Below, piece by piece: positions 1 to 11,800 of a stretch of DNA of 64,000 bases (position 1 is its first letter; every line of letters starts with the position of its first letter). This stretch comes from Crocodylus rhombifer (lineage: Eukaryota > Chordata > Crocodylia > Crocodylidae). The stretch covers positions 62,001-126,000 of the forward strand of contig JAVSML010000029.1 of the NCBI GenBank assembly GCA_038503035.1, read 5' to 3'. A program made the translations under genes and the position numbers. The notes under the pieces were generated by a model. The model saw nothing but the letters and a program-made list of their open reading frames with translations. It had not been told where the DNA came from and did no database searches.

Positions 1-94
1 GCTTCTAGTCCCTGCTGTGGTGAATATGTATATATTATACAGATAGGGCAGCTCTGGAGGACTGCCTGACAGAGTCCTACCCTCATGTACAGTA

Positions 95-137
95 TAGCCT
101 GATAGAAGGCAAGGTAGAGGTGCACCTTATAGACTAA
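95..137 (-). repeat. Retroelement 3'-end remnant, left part (Penelope-like or SINE tail)
   Basis: Read on the minus strand, this contains TTAGTCTATAAGGTGCA, which resembles a 3'-terminal block I associate with sauropsid Penelope-like or SINE tails. It is the continuation of the sequence at 1472-1530. The two halves are separated by the DNA element at 138-1471, so the host repeat was older. The class assignment is from memory and uncertain; the split is read from the sequence. Confidence 0.45.
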
Positions 138-1471
138 GGCTAAGGACAGACATTCAAAAAGCCTGAGCCTGAATTGAGTCATTCTTTGCAGGTTAGTCTA
201 AGCTGCACAGCTTAAATCAATTAACAACTGGACAGACATTTTCTGTTAAACCAGGAAATGCAGGCACGTGTCTGCAGTGGCTTAAGCCAGAAGCTGGGGG
301 GCACTAGAGCATGCCTGCCAGCCACTGCCAAAGAGGAGGGAAGGGAGACACCCTCCAAGGCTCTCACTCCTCCCTGCTGGAGTGGGGAGGATGTGGCCAG
401 GCACCAGTCTGGGCTAGCAGGACAAACAGGATGCCAGCCACCAGCCGGAGGTGGGGGATGAAGTTGCTGCCAGACTGAGGAGTGAGGATGGGGAAAAAAG
501 CCCTTTCTCTGAAGCAAGCATTTATTGAACACAGCAATTTGCAAAGCATACAATAATTTATTGGGCCAGGGAGAGAACAATTTAGGAACTATCAAAAATC
601 TTCACCTAAACTAAGATACAGCCCAGTGAAACACAGCATACACAATATGCTGACTTAAACTGTAAAGCAGGAAGACAAGAGAAAGCCTTGCATAAGTCTT
701 ACTAATCCTGATGGCAGAGTGTCTCCTGACAGCCAGGCAATCGAAAGGCTTTGTTTAAGTTTTACAAGTTCTTCTTAATAATGTAAACATAGCTCTCTGC
801 ATTCTTTGGTCTGCAATTTCCAGCCAGAAGCTGTCTACAGATTCTCTTAACTCCATTTCCAGCACATATGTGTGATGATTGTCAGGTCTTTGCCAACACT
901 TCCCGCCTCTCAGTCTGGTCCTGCAAGTCTCAGCTCTGGGCTCAGAGGTAAAGGTCTTGCCTCTCCTCTGCTCCGGGATCACTGTGGAATTAATCCTCTC
1001 CCTAGGTGCAGAAAAGCTAGTCAGAGGGAGGAATTAACTCTATTCTCTGCCTGGCTGCAGGAAATCTGTGGAGGTCCTCAAGGTTTGCACGGCAGGGAGG
1101 GAGGACAGAGAGGAGAATTTGCCTTAGGGGCCATGGCAGGCCAGCATCTGGCCACAACCCACCTCTGCTCCAGCTAGAGAGCAGAGGGGAGGGGAGGGGC
1201 CAGCCCAGCTCTCTGGAGCAGAGCCCAGCCCAAAGAGCATGCTGGGATACTGGGGGTCTCTGATTTAACTTAAACCAGCAAGGGGTCTGGGACAGACATT
1301 GCATAAACTGGTTTACAACAAATCAGTTAAGTCTGATACTACATTCAACCAGGTTCATCTCAAATTGGTTTCAGCCAACTGGTTTATGTGCACTGAATGT
1401 CTGTTCTGTTACAAATTTAAACTAGTTTCTGATCACTTAAACTGGTTTATGTGTAATGTCTGTCCCTAGCC
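138..1471. mobile_element. Harbinger-like non-autonomous DNA transposon, copy 1
   Basis: This 1334-bp element has inverted ends: left GGCTAAGGACAGACATT, right AATGTCTGTCCCTAGCC. It is flanked by a 3-bp direct repeat TAA (135-137 and 1472-1474), the target-site type of PIF/Harbinger elements. Its right 300 bp closely matches the element at 47957-48877, including shared blocks such as CAGTTAAGTCTGATACTAC. No transposase frame is visible inside, so it would depend on a partner enzyme. The middle part (about 480-1000) has no obvious counterpart in the shorter copy and may be an insertion or a deletion difference. Superfamily placement rests on the 3-bp target duplication only. Confidence 0.75.
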
Positions 1472-1530
1472 TAACTGAATCAGAGATGCATATGCTTTCA
1501 TGAGCCATAGCTCACTTCATCAAATGCTTA
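1472..1530 (-). repeat. Retroelement 3'-end remnant, right part
   Basis: On the minus strand this reads GAAGTGAGCTATGGCTCATG, then continues through TTA into the block at 95-137 once the inserted element is ignored. The motif resembles the tail of a common sauropsid repeat (Penelope-like is my best guess). It supplies the empty-site context that proves the insertion at 138-1471. Confidence 0.45.
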
Positions 1531-1544
1531 TGGATAATTACTTC

Positions 1545-1705
1545 TTTCTGCTTAAGTATGGCTTCATGGTTAGAACACACTTGCAGGAAAGACTAAGTTT
1601 AAAACTCTCCAGGCAGAGAAGGGATTTAAATCCAATATCCACATCCCAGATCAGTGCTGTAGCTGTTCAGCTGTTACCAAGAGCCTCTACTGCAGAGTCC
1701 ACATA
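1545..1705. repeat. tRNA-like foldback repeat, copy 1
   Basis: A plus-strand tRNA-like half (CTTCATGGTTAGAACACAC, then a degenerate box B around 1597-1606) is followed by a minus-strand tRNA-like half. Read in reverse, the second half has a box-B-like GGATTTAAATCC and an A-box-like segment ending CAGCACTGATCTGGGATG. The two halves face each other, as in the copies near 27.5 and 54.1 kb. It is too diverged to be a functional tRNA gene. The halves are seen; the family identity is inferred. Confidence 0.5.
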
Positions 1706-1730
1706 ATTCTATGAGCAGAGAGAGGTATTT

Positions 1731-1792
1731 AGTCATGTTGGTCTGAAGTCAGGTGGAAGGCCTGTAGAGATGCACCATTATAGATTAATTTA
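1731..1792 (-). repeat. Second copy of the retroelement 3'-end remnant
   Basis: Minus strand: TTAATCTATAATGGTGCATC, followed by GACTTCAGACCAACATGAC. The first part parallels the block at 95-137. The second part resembles the 'cagactaacacggctac' motif of the same tail family. The class is uncertain (Penelope-like or SINE). Confidence 0.45.
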
Positions 1793-1850
1793 ATTGCCTT
1801 CTACATAATTCTTCAAGAGATTTCATGATTGCAAATCCTGACTAGAAAGA

Positions 1851-2160
1851 GATTTCAGAGATTTCATAGACATTAGGGCTGGAAGGGACCTCGGAAGATC
1901 GAGTCCAGCCCCCCACCCGAAGGGCAGAAAGTCAGCTGGGGTCATAGGATCCCAGCAAGATAAGCATCCAGTTTGCTCTTGAAGGTGTTCAATGTAGGCT
2001 TGAACCACCTCTGATGGCAGGCTATTCCAGACCTTGGGGGCTCGGACAGTAAAGAAATTCTTCCTTATGTCCAGCCTGAAACGGTCTTCCCTATATCCCA
2101 GAATTGGGTGCTCAGTTCTTGAGAGGAACCGCACTTATGTTACATCCCTCTTCTGGATCT
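1851..2160 (-). mobile_element. CR1 LINE 3' end, antisense
   Basis: The 3' tail (TTTCATAGACATTAGGGCTG read on plus) is at the left. The coding C-terminus then reads [20 protein letters not shown], nearly identical to the same stretch of the long CR1 at 55-57.7 kb (KNFFTVRAPKIWNSLPAEVV). Both therefore belong to one subfamily with an AAATCTATGAAA-type tail. Only about 300 bp survive: the last roughly 65 codons plus the 3' untranslated region. The reading frame shifts within it. It is a dead 5'-truncated copy. Confidence 0.85.
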
Positions 2161-2232
2161 TCCCTACTGACTAGCTTAGGTAAGTCCCAACTCAGGTTGC
2201 TAGTTGTTATAATTCCATCCTTAAACACCTTA

Positions 2233-2511
2233 GGCCATATCTAGATGAATGCAGACATCTGGTATGCAGTGCCACAGACCCATCTGCAGCACTACACGCT
2301 GCACATTCAGGCATTCCCTGCATTGCTACCTTGCAGCATGGAGGGTAAGGAGGAGGGTATTGATCCTGAGAGATCCCAGTGTCAAAAAATCCCATGCGAA
2401 AAACCTGACCTTCAGAATACTGAAAGTTTCACATTTAATGCTCCATGGAGATGCACTGGGGTATTTCACATCTACTTTAGAGGTGCTGTTCATATTTACT
2501 TCAGGTAATCC
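2233..2511. mobile_element. Small DNA element carrying the 'gatcccagtgtc' motif, copy 1
   Basis: The left end GGCCATATCTAGATGAATGC resembles the ends at 20507 (GGCTGTGTCCAGATAAGCAT) and 45405. The middle carries GAGATCCCAGTGTCAAAAAA, also found in those two copies. The right end (about 2511) is poorly conserved and the target duplication is unclear. No coding capacity is visible. Confidence 0.45.
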
Positions 2512-5500
2512 TAAGGCTACATAAGTTCATATAGTATTAATACAGCTTTCTTTAGAACCGTAAAGGCTAAAAGTCTGATTAGCACTGCATAATCTGCATC
2601 TCTTTTGGAAGACCAAATAAAGACAAGTGAGCTGCAAGTGGAATTCAGTCTAGGCATTTGATATCCCCAGTTAATGGTTGTTAGAGATGCAAATTCTAAA
2701 AAAAAAGAATTGGTGAAGAATGTAGCAGGCAATAGGAAATCTTGTATAAAAATCCAAAGCAGAGCTGAAGAAACTTTTTACTGGCCTGCTACAAGCACAC
2801 ACTGCTTCAAATTATTAATTGAGTCTAATGTATTGATAATATTGGATTAAAGAATAATTGTATTTGCTCAGCATATATTCTCATACTTTTTTCAGATACC
2901 ATCTCCTAAGATCTGCACAGAACGCATACACTCAAACTTTGAATGGAAATGGTGGAGAGGTTTGATGAACGAGGTCTACCATTGTTGGAGAAGACAACTG
3001 AAATAAAGGAGGAGAGGGGAATGAAGGAGGTCAGAACAAAGGCAGGACCTGTACTAAGCAAGAGAGATGGAAAAGAAGAAGGGATGGAGACTAGCAATTT
3101 TATAGGAGGAAAGCTGATAAGAATCAATGAGACTCTGCTTATGAGATGTGAAACCCAAATAAATAGTTAAATTCTGGGCTGGGAAAAAGTGGCAGGGAGT
3201 GTAAGAGAAGATATCACAGACACAAGATGCAAGCCTAGATGTATATCGGGGTGGAAAAGAATATTGGAGTCATTAACACTGGGAGATAAGAGGGACCATG
3301 GGAACAAAAAAGACACTGAGGAGGTGACTTTGGAGAGGGGAATAAAAAAGGAGAGGAGTGATGACAGAGCTCTAGGAAATGCTAGCAGAGACAGGAAGGG
3401 AAAGAGAAGATTCATCAACAGTAACACTGAGAAAGTTGTCAGCTAGATGAAGAAAAAATTAGCCCATGTCACAGAAACCCAAGGATGGGAGGGTCTTGTG
3501 GAGAAGTAAGTGGCATATGGTGTCAAAGGTAACAGAGTTATCAAAGAAGAATGAGTCCAGAGAAATGACCCTACAAGAAATAGACACTTAATGTGAAAGT
3601 TGACAAGACAAATTAGGTACTTGGCAGTACACCCAAAGCAACTCCTTCAGCTATTATGGCCACCTACATTGGCAGAGTAATTAGAAGATCTTCCAGATAC
3701 AGTGATTAATGGCATGATGAGAGTAGACAGATCTATGCCTATTTATAATGAGGCTGTCATCATAGTGTCTAGGCATTGCTGCAAAGAGTAAAAGTGGCAG
3801 TTGTTGTGCAGTAGCAGAAGATTCTCTATTGCACTGGTTAGCCGGGTCCTCTGTACATATGGAATCTGTATATGTATACATATATAATCTTGGGTAAATG
3901 GAAACTTGCCAGCTTTGACAAAACTGGAGAAGACCTTCTAGAGATGATCCATGTATCATGCTTGAAAGTAACAAGAGATTAATTCATCCTAATCTTTACA
4001 AATAATATTTTGAAAGTAAAGTCATAATATCCTTCACAGAACTTTATGGGTGCAGCTGGGATCGGGGGGAGGGAGCTGCTTACAAAATAAAACCTTGACT
4101 AGCCTGCTCACTATAGAGTCTGTGCACAGCTTAACTAGGAATGTTGGGAAATCATGCTTAAGGCTTAGAAATAATGAGCTCCTAATGTGTTTTTCTAATC
4201 AAAGTATCAGCATGAAATTCACTGTATTTAGAGAATGTCCTATTATCGAGGCAGCAGTGTATCAAAAGTTCACCATGGATATTATTTTTCTGTCTCATCT
4301 TTTTATTTGACTTGCCTTCCCCCTTACTTTTAATAGTTTTAAGTCAACAGCACTAGAAACAAGAACAGCAGTGCTTATCGCATTTGTTCCAGCTTCACTG
4401 GACCAACAGCCATCCCTGTCAGTCTCAGTTATCTTTCCATGCAACACTGTTTTGAGTAGAGGTATAATACACAAAAAAATTTTCCCCCAAGATTTAGGTA
4501 CCTCATAAATCAAACAGACAAGTCACATGACAATGTTTTTTTCCCCTTACTTTGTCTGTTGGATGCAGACAGACATGTACTGTGGGTTCTTCAATGGCTT
4601 ATTCCCTAACAATAGCACAGCATTGTTTAATTCACATACTATATCAGACTCCTTCTGGACTATACCTAGGCAATATTCTTCTGTAAAAAAAATTAAAAAG
4701 GCATATGTTTCCAGCATTGCTTCTACATATTCATAGCTGCTGTGGACTTAGTGGTAATTTAAATGATTACATTTTTGTCCTTTCTTTTGCCTTACAGTAG
4801 TAGCAGTATTTATTGTTGATACATTGATTTCCTGTTACATTTTGTTAAAACATTTTGCATATGTATAATTAGAGACATGCACAATTATGTTTTTTAGGAA
4901 TATAGAAGAGAGAAGCAGATTAATTTTGTTTTATCTCTCCAGTTAAAGCAATCAAAGGAATCCAGGTTTTCTTCACTAAATTTTTGCCTGTTTTTGATTA
5001 TCCAAGTTATGTGTGCAGTCAATTTTCATGCAATCTACATATTTTATTCAAGAAATCACTCAGCAGCTAGCCAGACAAATTATTGCCTGATTACTTTTGT
5101 TAGTCCTCTCTCTTATAAGGCCTTACACTACATACAACTGTGAAGGAGGTAAGTCAAACAACATATTGGTAAAGTTAGCTTTGGTTCAGGAAGAATGTTG
5201 CACAAAACAAAAATCAAAGGTTAAATATGATCTTAAAAGCAAATTATACATGCTATATAATGCAGTCATGGATATGCATTAGTGTAATGCATTAGTATGC
5301 AGTAATTGGCATGTATATCGTAGAGAAGAAGAGAATGTTTGTTTTAAAACCCACCAAATTAATGAGCCACATGTGTGGAATTAGAAATCTAAACTGTTAA
5401 GTAGAAAGGAAGAGCATAGCATATCTTTCTAGATTCATAAGGAAGTCTTGCAAGATATTTTCCATATCCTTGGCCTTTATATTTTTTTTAATTGCACCTT

Positions 5501-5867
5501 TTTTTTAACAGTGAAAATCTATATTGGGTACCATCTGGTCATCATTTAGCAAGCTCTCTAGAATACTTCCAATGTAGCTACTATTGTATTGTTTTATAGG
5601 GTTCTACAAGAAGTCTTAATTATCTTTTATGTAATTTAGTGAGTTGTAGGGTGACTTCAATACACAGCTGTAAGTCAGATGCCTGTTTACTTATAAAATA
5701 CAAGGGAAGAGGTATGGAACTAGGAATGGGACCCCCCAAAATTGCATTGGGAAGAGAACTGCTAAAGATAGCCACAAGGACATCCTGAGATATTAAATGC
5801 TTCCTTCCACTTGGGCTTCACAGCAGTGAAACATTACTAGGATTTAGAGAGCTAAGCCACCTTTTAT
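2512..5867. other. Unassigned AT-rich DNA with a purine-rich block
   Basis: No exon, RNA gene or clear mobile element was recognised. About 2940-3600 is unusually purine-rich on the plus strand and free of long pyrimidine runs. It may be a very old repeat 3' region, but I cannot assign a family. The rest is AT-rich with short homopolymers. Confidence 0.4.
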
Positions 5868-7190
5868 AGTTTCATAGTTTCATAGTTGGTAGGGTCGGAA
5901 GGGACCAGAGCAGATCATCAAGTCTGACCCCCTGCCATGGCAGGAAAAAGTACTGGGATCAAACGACCCGAGCAAGGTGTTCATTTAGCCTTCTCTTAAA
6001 GACCCCCCAGGGTAGGAGCCAGCACCACTTCTCTTGGAAGTTGGTTCCAGATCCTCGCCGCCCTGACAGTGAAGTAGCGCCTCCTGATAGCTAGTCTGAA
6101 TCTACTGTCTGCCAGCTTGTGACCGTTATTCCTAGTCACTCCTGGTAGTGCTCAGGGGAACAGGGACTCCCACAGTGCCTTCTGGTCCCCCCTGACTAGT
6201 TTGTAAACAGTCACTTGATCCCCCCTCAGCCTTCTCTTGTGGAGGCTGAACAAGTTCAGGTCCCTTAGGCTCTCCTTGTAGGGCCTGCCCTGCTCTCCCC
6301 TAATCATGCGAGTGGCCCTCCTCTGGACCCTCTCCATGTTGTCCACATCCCTCCTGAAGTGCGGCGCCCAGAACTGGACACAGTACTCCAGCTGCGGCCT
6401 GGCCAGTGTTGCATAAACGGGGAGGACCACCTCCTTGGATCTGCTCGAGATGCCTATGTGGATGCATGACAAAGTATGGTTAACCTTCCTAACCTTCCTC
6501 ACACTGTCAGCCCATTCATTTTGGTGTCAATAATGACTCCAAGGTCATTTTCTGCCTCTGTACTGACAAGAAGGGAGTTCCCTAGCCTGTAGGTATGGTG
6601 CTGGTTCTTCCCCCCCAAGTGCATCACCTTGCACGTCTCAGTGTTCTCATCTGCCCACCCCTGTAACCTGTCTAGGTCTGATTGCAGCCTATTCCTCCCT
6701 TCTAGCATGCCCACATCTTAGTGTTGTCTGTGAATTTGAACAGAGTGCTTTTTACACCCTTGTCCTAGTTGCTGATGAATATGTTGAACAGTGCGGGCCC
6801 GAGGACTGAGCCCTGGGGGACACCACTGCCCACATCCCTCCAGGTCAAAAATGACCCATCCACTACCACTCTCTGGATGTGACCCTCCAGCCAGTTGGTG
6901 ACCCATTTGACTGTGCAGGTGTCAGTGCCATAGTCCCCTAGTTTTTTAATGAGAATGGGGTGAGAGACAGTGTCGAAGGCCTTCCTAAAGTCCAGAAAAG
7001 CTACATCCATTGCTACACCTGTGTCTAAAGATTTTGTGACCGGTCATAGAAGGCCACCAGGTTGGTCTGACAGGACCTGCCTCTAATGAACCCATGTTGG
7101 TTGCCCGTAAGCATAATCTCCCCTGTTGGCCCCTCATGGACATGCGCCAGGATAATTCTCTCAAAAAGCTTACCCAGGATTGAGTAAGCT
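5868..7190 (-). mobile_element. CR1 LINE, 5'-truncated, antisense (1.3 kb)
   Basis: The 3' tail is at the left as a repeated TTTCATAG unit, matching the AACTATGAAACTATGG tail of the CR1 at 42620-43558. Minus-strand coding segments show reverse transcriptase motifs: [14 protein letters not shown] and [16 protein letters not shown] (6765-7010), then the thumb/C-terminal region [20 protein letters not shown] (6152-6502). The frames are broken near 6500, 6715 and 6770. Upstream of 7010 the frame still reads GNQHGFIRGRSCQTNL before homology stops near 7190. It is a non-functional copy. Confidence 0.9.
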
Positions 7191-7231
7191 TTCCTTTCCT
7201 TTTCTCACAAAGTATAGTGAAGAGGAGGAAC

Positions 7232-7310
7232 AGGTGTTACTACTAGTGGTTAGAACCCTCCACTAGAAGATCTGGATTCACTGGAATCAGGAATTGACTG
7301 AGGCCTAATC
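7232..7310 (+). repeat. tRNA-like half repeat
   Basis: CTAGTGGTTAGAACCCTCC, followed by ATCTGGATTCACTGG, resembles the A-box and B-box spacing of a tRNA-derived repeat half. Only the plus-oriented half is evident. It is heavily diverged. Confidence 0.3.
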
Positions 7311-7486
7311 CAGTAATCATGTTCTGGATGCTTTATCCTTTCAAGTGAGACTCCTTCAGTGTGAGTGAATCCAGTAGGATTTAGGCATCAGCTAGGTTCC
7401 TAGGTTCTGGGGCAAGTCAAGACTTAGGTGATTATGGGCATGCCCAGCAACAAACATTTAGCCTAGAGAACTTTTTTGTGAAGAAC

Positions 7487-7853
7487 CTAGGGGCATTTAT
7501 ACCCATGCCCTGGGAATGGTGGTGGTGGTGGTGGGGGGGGGGGGGGGGGCTTTATTTAGAGTGGCTCCAAGATCTGCTCTAATTAAAGTGCCCAGGCGGT
7601 CTTATGTATCAAATGTCCCAGCGCTTAAAAATAGTGGTGTGGGCACTTTATTAAAGCTCATCAAACAAACTTCAGTTAAAGTGCCCCATCACCATTTTTA
7701 AGCACGGTGACACTGATACACAAGGTGCTGAGGCTGCTGGAGTGCGGTAATTATCACACTCAGGCAGACTCAATTAATTGAGTTTGTTCCGCTGCACTGT
7801 AATTACAGTTCATCGGACCAGCCTAGATGTTTGTGTATAAGTACCCTAGGTGC
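7487..7853. mobile_element. MITE with GGG(G)CATTTATAC-type ends
   Basis: The left end reads ACCTAGGGGCATTTATACCC. The right end, reverse-complemented, reads ACCTAGGGTACTTATACACA, giving an inverted-repeat pair about 367 bp apart. It contains a (GGT)n/poly-G tract at 7516-7549. The ends resemble the Harbinger-like termini at 34.2 and 37.4 kb. There is no open frame of note and the target duplication is not clear. Confidence 0.5.
7516..7549 (+). repeat. GGT repeat running into poly-G
   Basis: Several GGT units are followed by an uninterrupted run of about 16-17 G. It is simple sequence, likely length-polymorphic, and lies inside the MITE at 7487-7853. Confidence 0.9.
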
Positions 7854-7854
7854 C

Positions 7855-10800
7855 TAAAGTGGTATTTATGGATCTCTAGCCCATAGTGTCTGTGAAAGTG
7901 TTGAGACTGAGAGCAAAATATAAGACCAAACTTTGAAAAGTTATGCATTGTCATACTTAGTTCTACTAATTTGTCTTAATTTTTACCTGGTTTAACCAAA
8001 CAGATAAATTGGAAAAAATAGTTCTCTGAACAAAGAGCATATCTTACTGTGTTGTCAGAATGTAAATATCTGTATTATTTTTCCCATAGTAGAACTTTCA
8101 AAGCTGTCAAAAGCTGCAACATAAAAACTCTCTAAAACTGCAACAGAAAATTGTTAACCAAAATAGTACCTGTGTTACATTTGAAACAATATATTGTATT
8201 TTAATTCCAATCATTTCTTCTGACAGTGTCTATCTTAAAGACTATTTTGTGTGGTCCCTTCTTGACAACTTTGAAAGGGCTTGTGAATTCAGTACTTGAT
8301 TTGGACTCCTACATGCTGATTTTGAAAGTTCTGCTCTGCCTCATGTTCCATAGCGCCAAAGTGATTGCTAACAATAGACTAACAAAAACAGGTGAACAAC
8401 AGTAGGTAACTCATCAGTACCCATAATTACTTTCTTCTTAAGAAACTATATGCATTAAATCTAAATAAATTGTTTTAGATAACACTGCCTAATTCATGTG
8501 ATTTTATATAATAATTATAAGATGTTAATACTTATGCATCTGTGAGTACTTTGTATTGTGGGAAGAGAGGAAGTAAAATAGCCTACAAGTTATTTGAGAT
8601 GGACTTTAGTTTCTCAACTGCAGTTAAAGGGCCACTGTCAGCCTGAAATCCGGCCAATCTTAAACGTGAGTTTGAGAAATAGTTCCAACTGCCGCTGAAT
8701 TTTCCTGCCAGTTTCTGTGATTTTACAGCCACAGACAAATACTTTTCTCTACCCTAAGGCTGCACAAAAGCACAAAAACAAGCAGAGGAAAATGACTACA
8801 CTGAAAATGATTACACACAGAAAATGTTAATCTGTGAGCAAGATAAACAAGCTAAAACACTGAGAAATGGAGGATATTCCCTCATTCGGTAACAAACTTC
8901 TTATGAATAAGGAACTAAATTAGGACTTCTGCTACACACCAATGCAGAGAAGTAAGAACAGCCCTTCAGCCCTGTGACAATTAACCAGATCATGAATTAA
9001 GGTACACCGCACATGCTTACATCCCAGCAGGGAATGCAGGAAAAAAGAGGTCAGAGATGTGCAAAACCAGAGCTTCACTGCCTCAAAGTACCAGTCAGCA
9101 GAGCTGAACCGATGTGGGGGTATAGCAACACCATTCTTCCCCCTACCCTGCAGCTCCACCCAAGGAGGGAGCAGAGAGGGTGGGTTTCAGGTTTGTGTCT
9201 TTTACTCTGAGATATTTCCTATAATAAGCCTCAAGTCTGGGGCTAAAGCACAATATAATCCAAAATAGGTTAAAAAAGAAAAGAAAAAGAAAAGAAAAAG
9301 GAAAAAAATTAAAAACCAGACAGGAATTTTATACTTTCTAAGTTGACAGCATATCCCTATGTTTTAACATAGCTTTGAAAAATGTGCCTGTTATGAAGCT
9401 CACATCAAAGAAAAAGACTGTTCTAGCAAAGGATTCAGCGTACAATACTAAGCAGCCTTCCTCTTCTCACAATGGGGGAATTTGAAACCACTTTTTTGAT
9501 AAACATAAACTTTTACAATGGGAAAAGTAATATGAAACACCGAAAACCTGTCCTAGAAAAGAAACATACAGCTCTGATGCTTAGATTAAAAACAAGTTGT
9601 TTTACGCATGATGCTTACAATCTGTAGCGGTTCACAAAAGGCCAGAAAACGTAATGTATAAGCAAGTAAGATTGCTTGCTTTGTTCCTTTCTTTTATTAT
9701 AAAAGACACATCTACTTTACCTGTTCCAGTGTTATATCAAGGTGCTCTGGTAGGATTAAGACTTTATTTTTCTCCTTTTGACATTTGTGTTGGGAGGGGG
9801 GAAGAGAAGAAACTAACAATACTTGACTCCTATTCTGTGTAGAATTTTTCATCTAGTGATTACTAAGAGTCTTTTTTCAAAGTGTTGCTATACAATATAG
9901 TGTATTTTCCATTTTGCAGAGGGGGAAAGAGATTAATGAGGCAACAAGTACTTGATATTCAGAACTGATAATGACATTAAACCTGATATTTGCTCTTTTC
10001 CCCAAAAAAACATGTGTGTTTCCTCTCTAGGTTTTCCAGCTTTATAGGATCTAACGATCAAAGCTCATAAAGAACTGCAAGATGTAATATAATGTCAATA
10101 TGAATTCCCAGAGTAAAGTCAATCTCTTGATTTTTGACACTTTCAGTGGAAGACTTGATCTTATGAGGTGTAACTTGAGGTTAATTGGCAGCAGCTTCCT
10201 TCAGAGCAACACTGAGGTCAAGGTTACACTCCATGTAGTTTCTTCTCTTCTTTGCAGAGTGAGCTAAATCTTGTTTGGTTTGTTTTTCCTCTTCTTTCTT
10301 GTTCTTTGGTGTTTTTTCCTCAAACTTGTTTCACTTTCAAAGAGCATTCTCTTTCTTCTTGCTTATGATAAATATTTTCTTTAATTTCTTAATTTCCTTG
10401 TTAAAAGCAGTATCATTCTACCATTGGAACCACTATCAACATTTTTACCTCAACAGGATAATGTGTAGTAAAAACATGATTCTTGCCTACATTAATGGAC
10501 CCAGAATCACTATTTCTGATGTTGTATTGGTCTCTACATACTTCGCTTTCATTCAAGCAAACTGGAAATGAGTTTGAGTAATGTCTGTCTACTTATCAGT
10601 TTCATTATTTACAGCACTTGTATGTTTGAAATACTTCAGAAAAGAACACTTCTCAACCGGGCTACTTACAGTTCTACATAAAATTTAAAAAAACAACCAA
10701 AGAGAAAAATGATTTAGTGTCACTCACAGAACTCATGCATGGTAAAGACAGGGCTTCAAGGCACTTCATAGAAACAACTGAAATAATGTATGTAAAGGGT

Positions 10801-11499
10801 AATTGGATGAGCATTTGCTAGTAGTGAATCACTTCTGTATCTGTCTTGATGGTTCCATTTTTTCCCCATGTACAAGCAAAGTGGTGGTAAAGGTCTACTA
10901 ATCCAGGTTTTATAGTCTCAAGCAGTGCACAGGCTGTCTGAATAAGCAGTTTGGGATCTAGATCCCTGAGCAGGTTTTATTTCATGCTTCAAGCTAGAGG
11001 TCTCTTGATTTGAGTTTCTTGCTGTTTGAAAATTAGTTCATTAACTTCCCATAGCACGGGAACCAACAATCAGGGACAACAGTACTTGGAAGAAAAAGAT
11101 AAATTCTTGGATTGCTGTTATGTCAAATCTTTACAATTGTGTTCATGACATACTTAATAGCCTTCCTATATAATAAATATAATTTTATAATAGCATTCTA
11201 CAATCTTTCTGGGACTGCCTCGCAACCTGCTATGCTGTATTACCATTATCTTCCTTTACTTCTTTTCTTGTTCTGCTCATACATATGAAACTACTACTTT
11301 CCTACTTTCTCATGTATACAGTACAACTAGCATTTTCTAGTATTCTGTTTGTATGGCTATTGCTTCCTTAGGAAACTGATTTTGATGTTTCCCTGCTACT
11401 TTTTTCTCTTTTTTTAAGTAGAAAGTTCCTGTCAGTAGATTTGATCCTGCAAATTGCTGTACATGCTCAACTCTCCCTTATTCAGATGGAGTTGAATGC
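7855..11499. other. Unassigned AT-rich DNA
   Basis: I see no gene or clear mobile element here. The only simple repeat is an A-rich GAAAA-type microsatellite at 9271-9311. Confidence 0.4.
9271..9311 (+). repeat. (AAAAG)n microsatellite
   Basis: Imperfect tandem GAAAA/GAAAAA units over about 40 bp. Confidence 0.85.
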
Positions 11500-11725
11500 A
11501 CCTTGGGTGCATCCACCCGTAATGCTGAGTTGCCATAGCAATGCACCAAGGTGACATAGTGTCCATGGGTGTCTAACTGTGACCAGCAGCTACTTCACCG
11601 TAGCAACATATTCACCTGTTATAGTGCACTGCTATGGTGAAGTAGTTGCTAAAAATAACTGTGCACTGTGCTTCCAAAAGGAAGTACTAAAGCACGGCAC
11701 AGTAACAAAGTTGCCATAGGGCAGA
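11500..11725. mobile_element. Probable MITE fragment with internal hairpin
   Basis: The left boundary TTGGGTGCATCCACCCGTAA resembles the GGGTGCA-type ends of Harbinger-like MITEs elsewhere in the window. Inside are 20-nt arms at 11586-11605 and 11630-11649 (18/20 complementary, 24-nt loop). The right end cannot be fixed. Confidence 0.4.
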
Positions 11726-11800
11726 AGTTGTCAACTAGGGGTTCTTGTACCCCGGGAGTACTTGAGACGGTCCTCGGGGGTACACACGGGCCGTACATGT
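11726..11800. repeat. hAT-like terminal fragment
   Basis: GTTGTCAACTAGGGGTTCTT, followed by ACCCCGGGAGTACTTGAG, resembles the ends of small hAT elements that begin CAGGGGTTCTCAA. Only one end is visible. Confidence 0.25.

Noticed and set aside
2940..3600. Host coding exon in the purine-rich block
   Set aside because: Frames are short on both strands with no domain. Composition explains the lack of stops.
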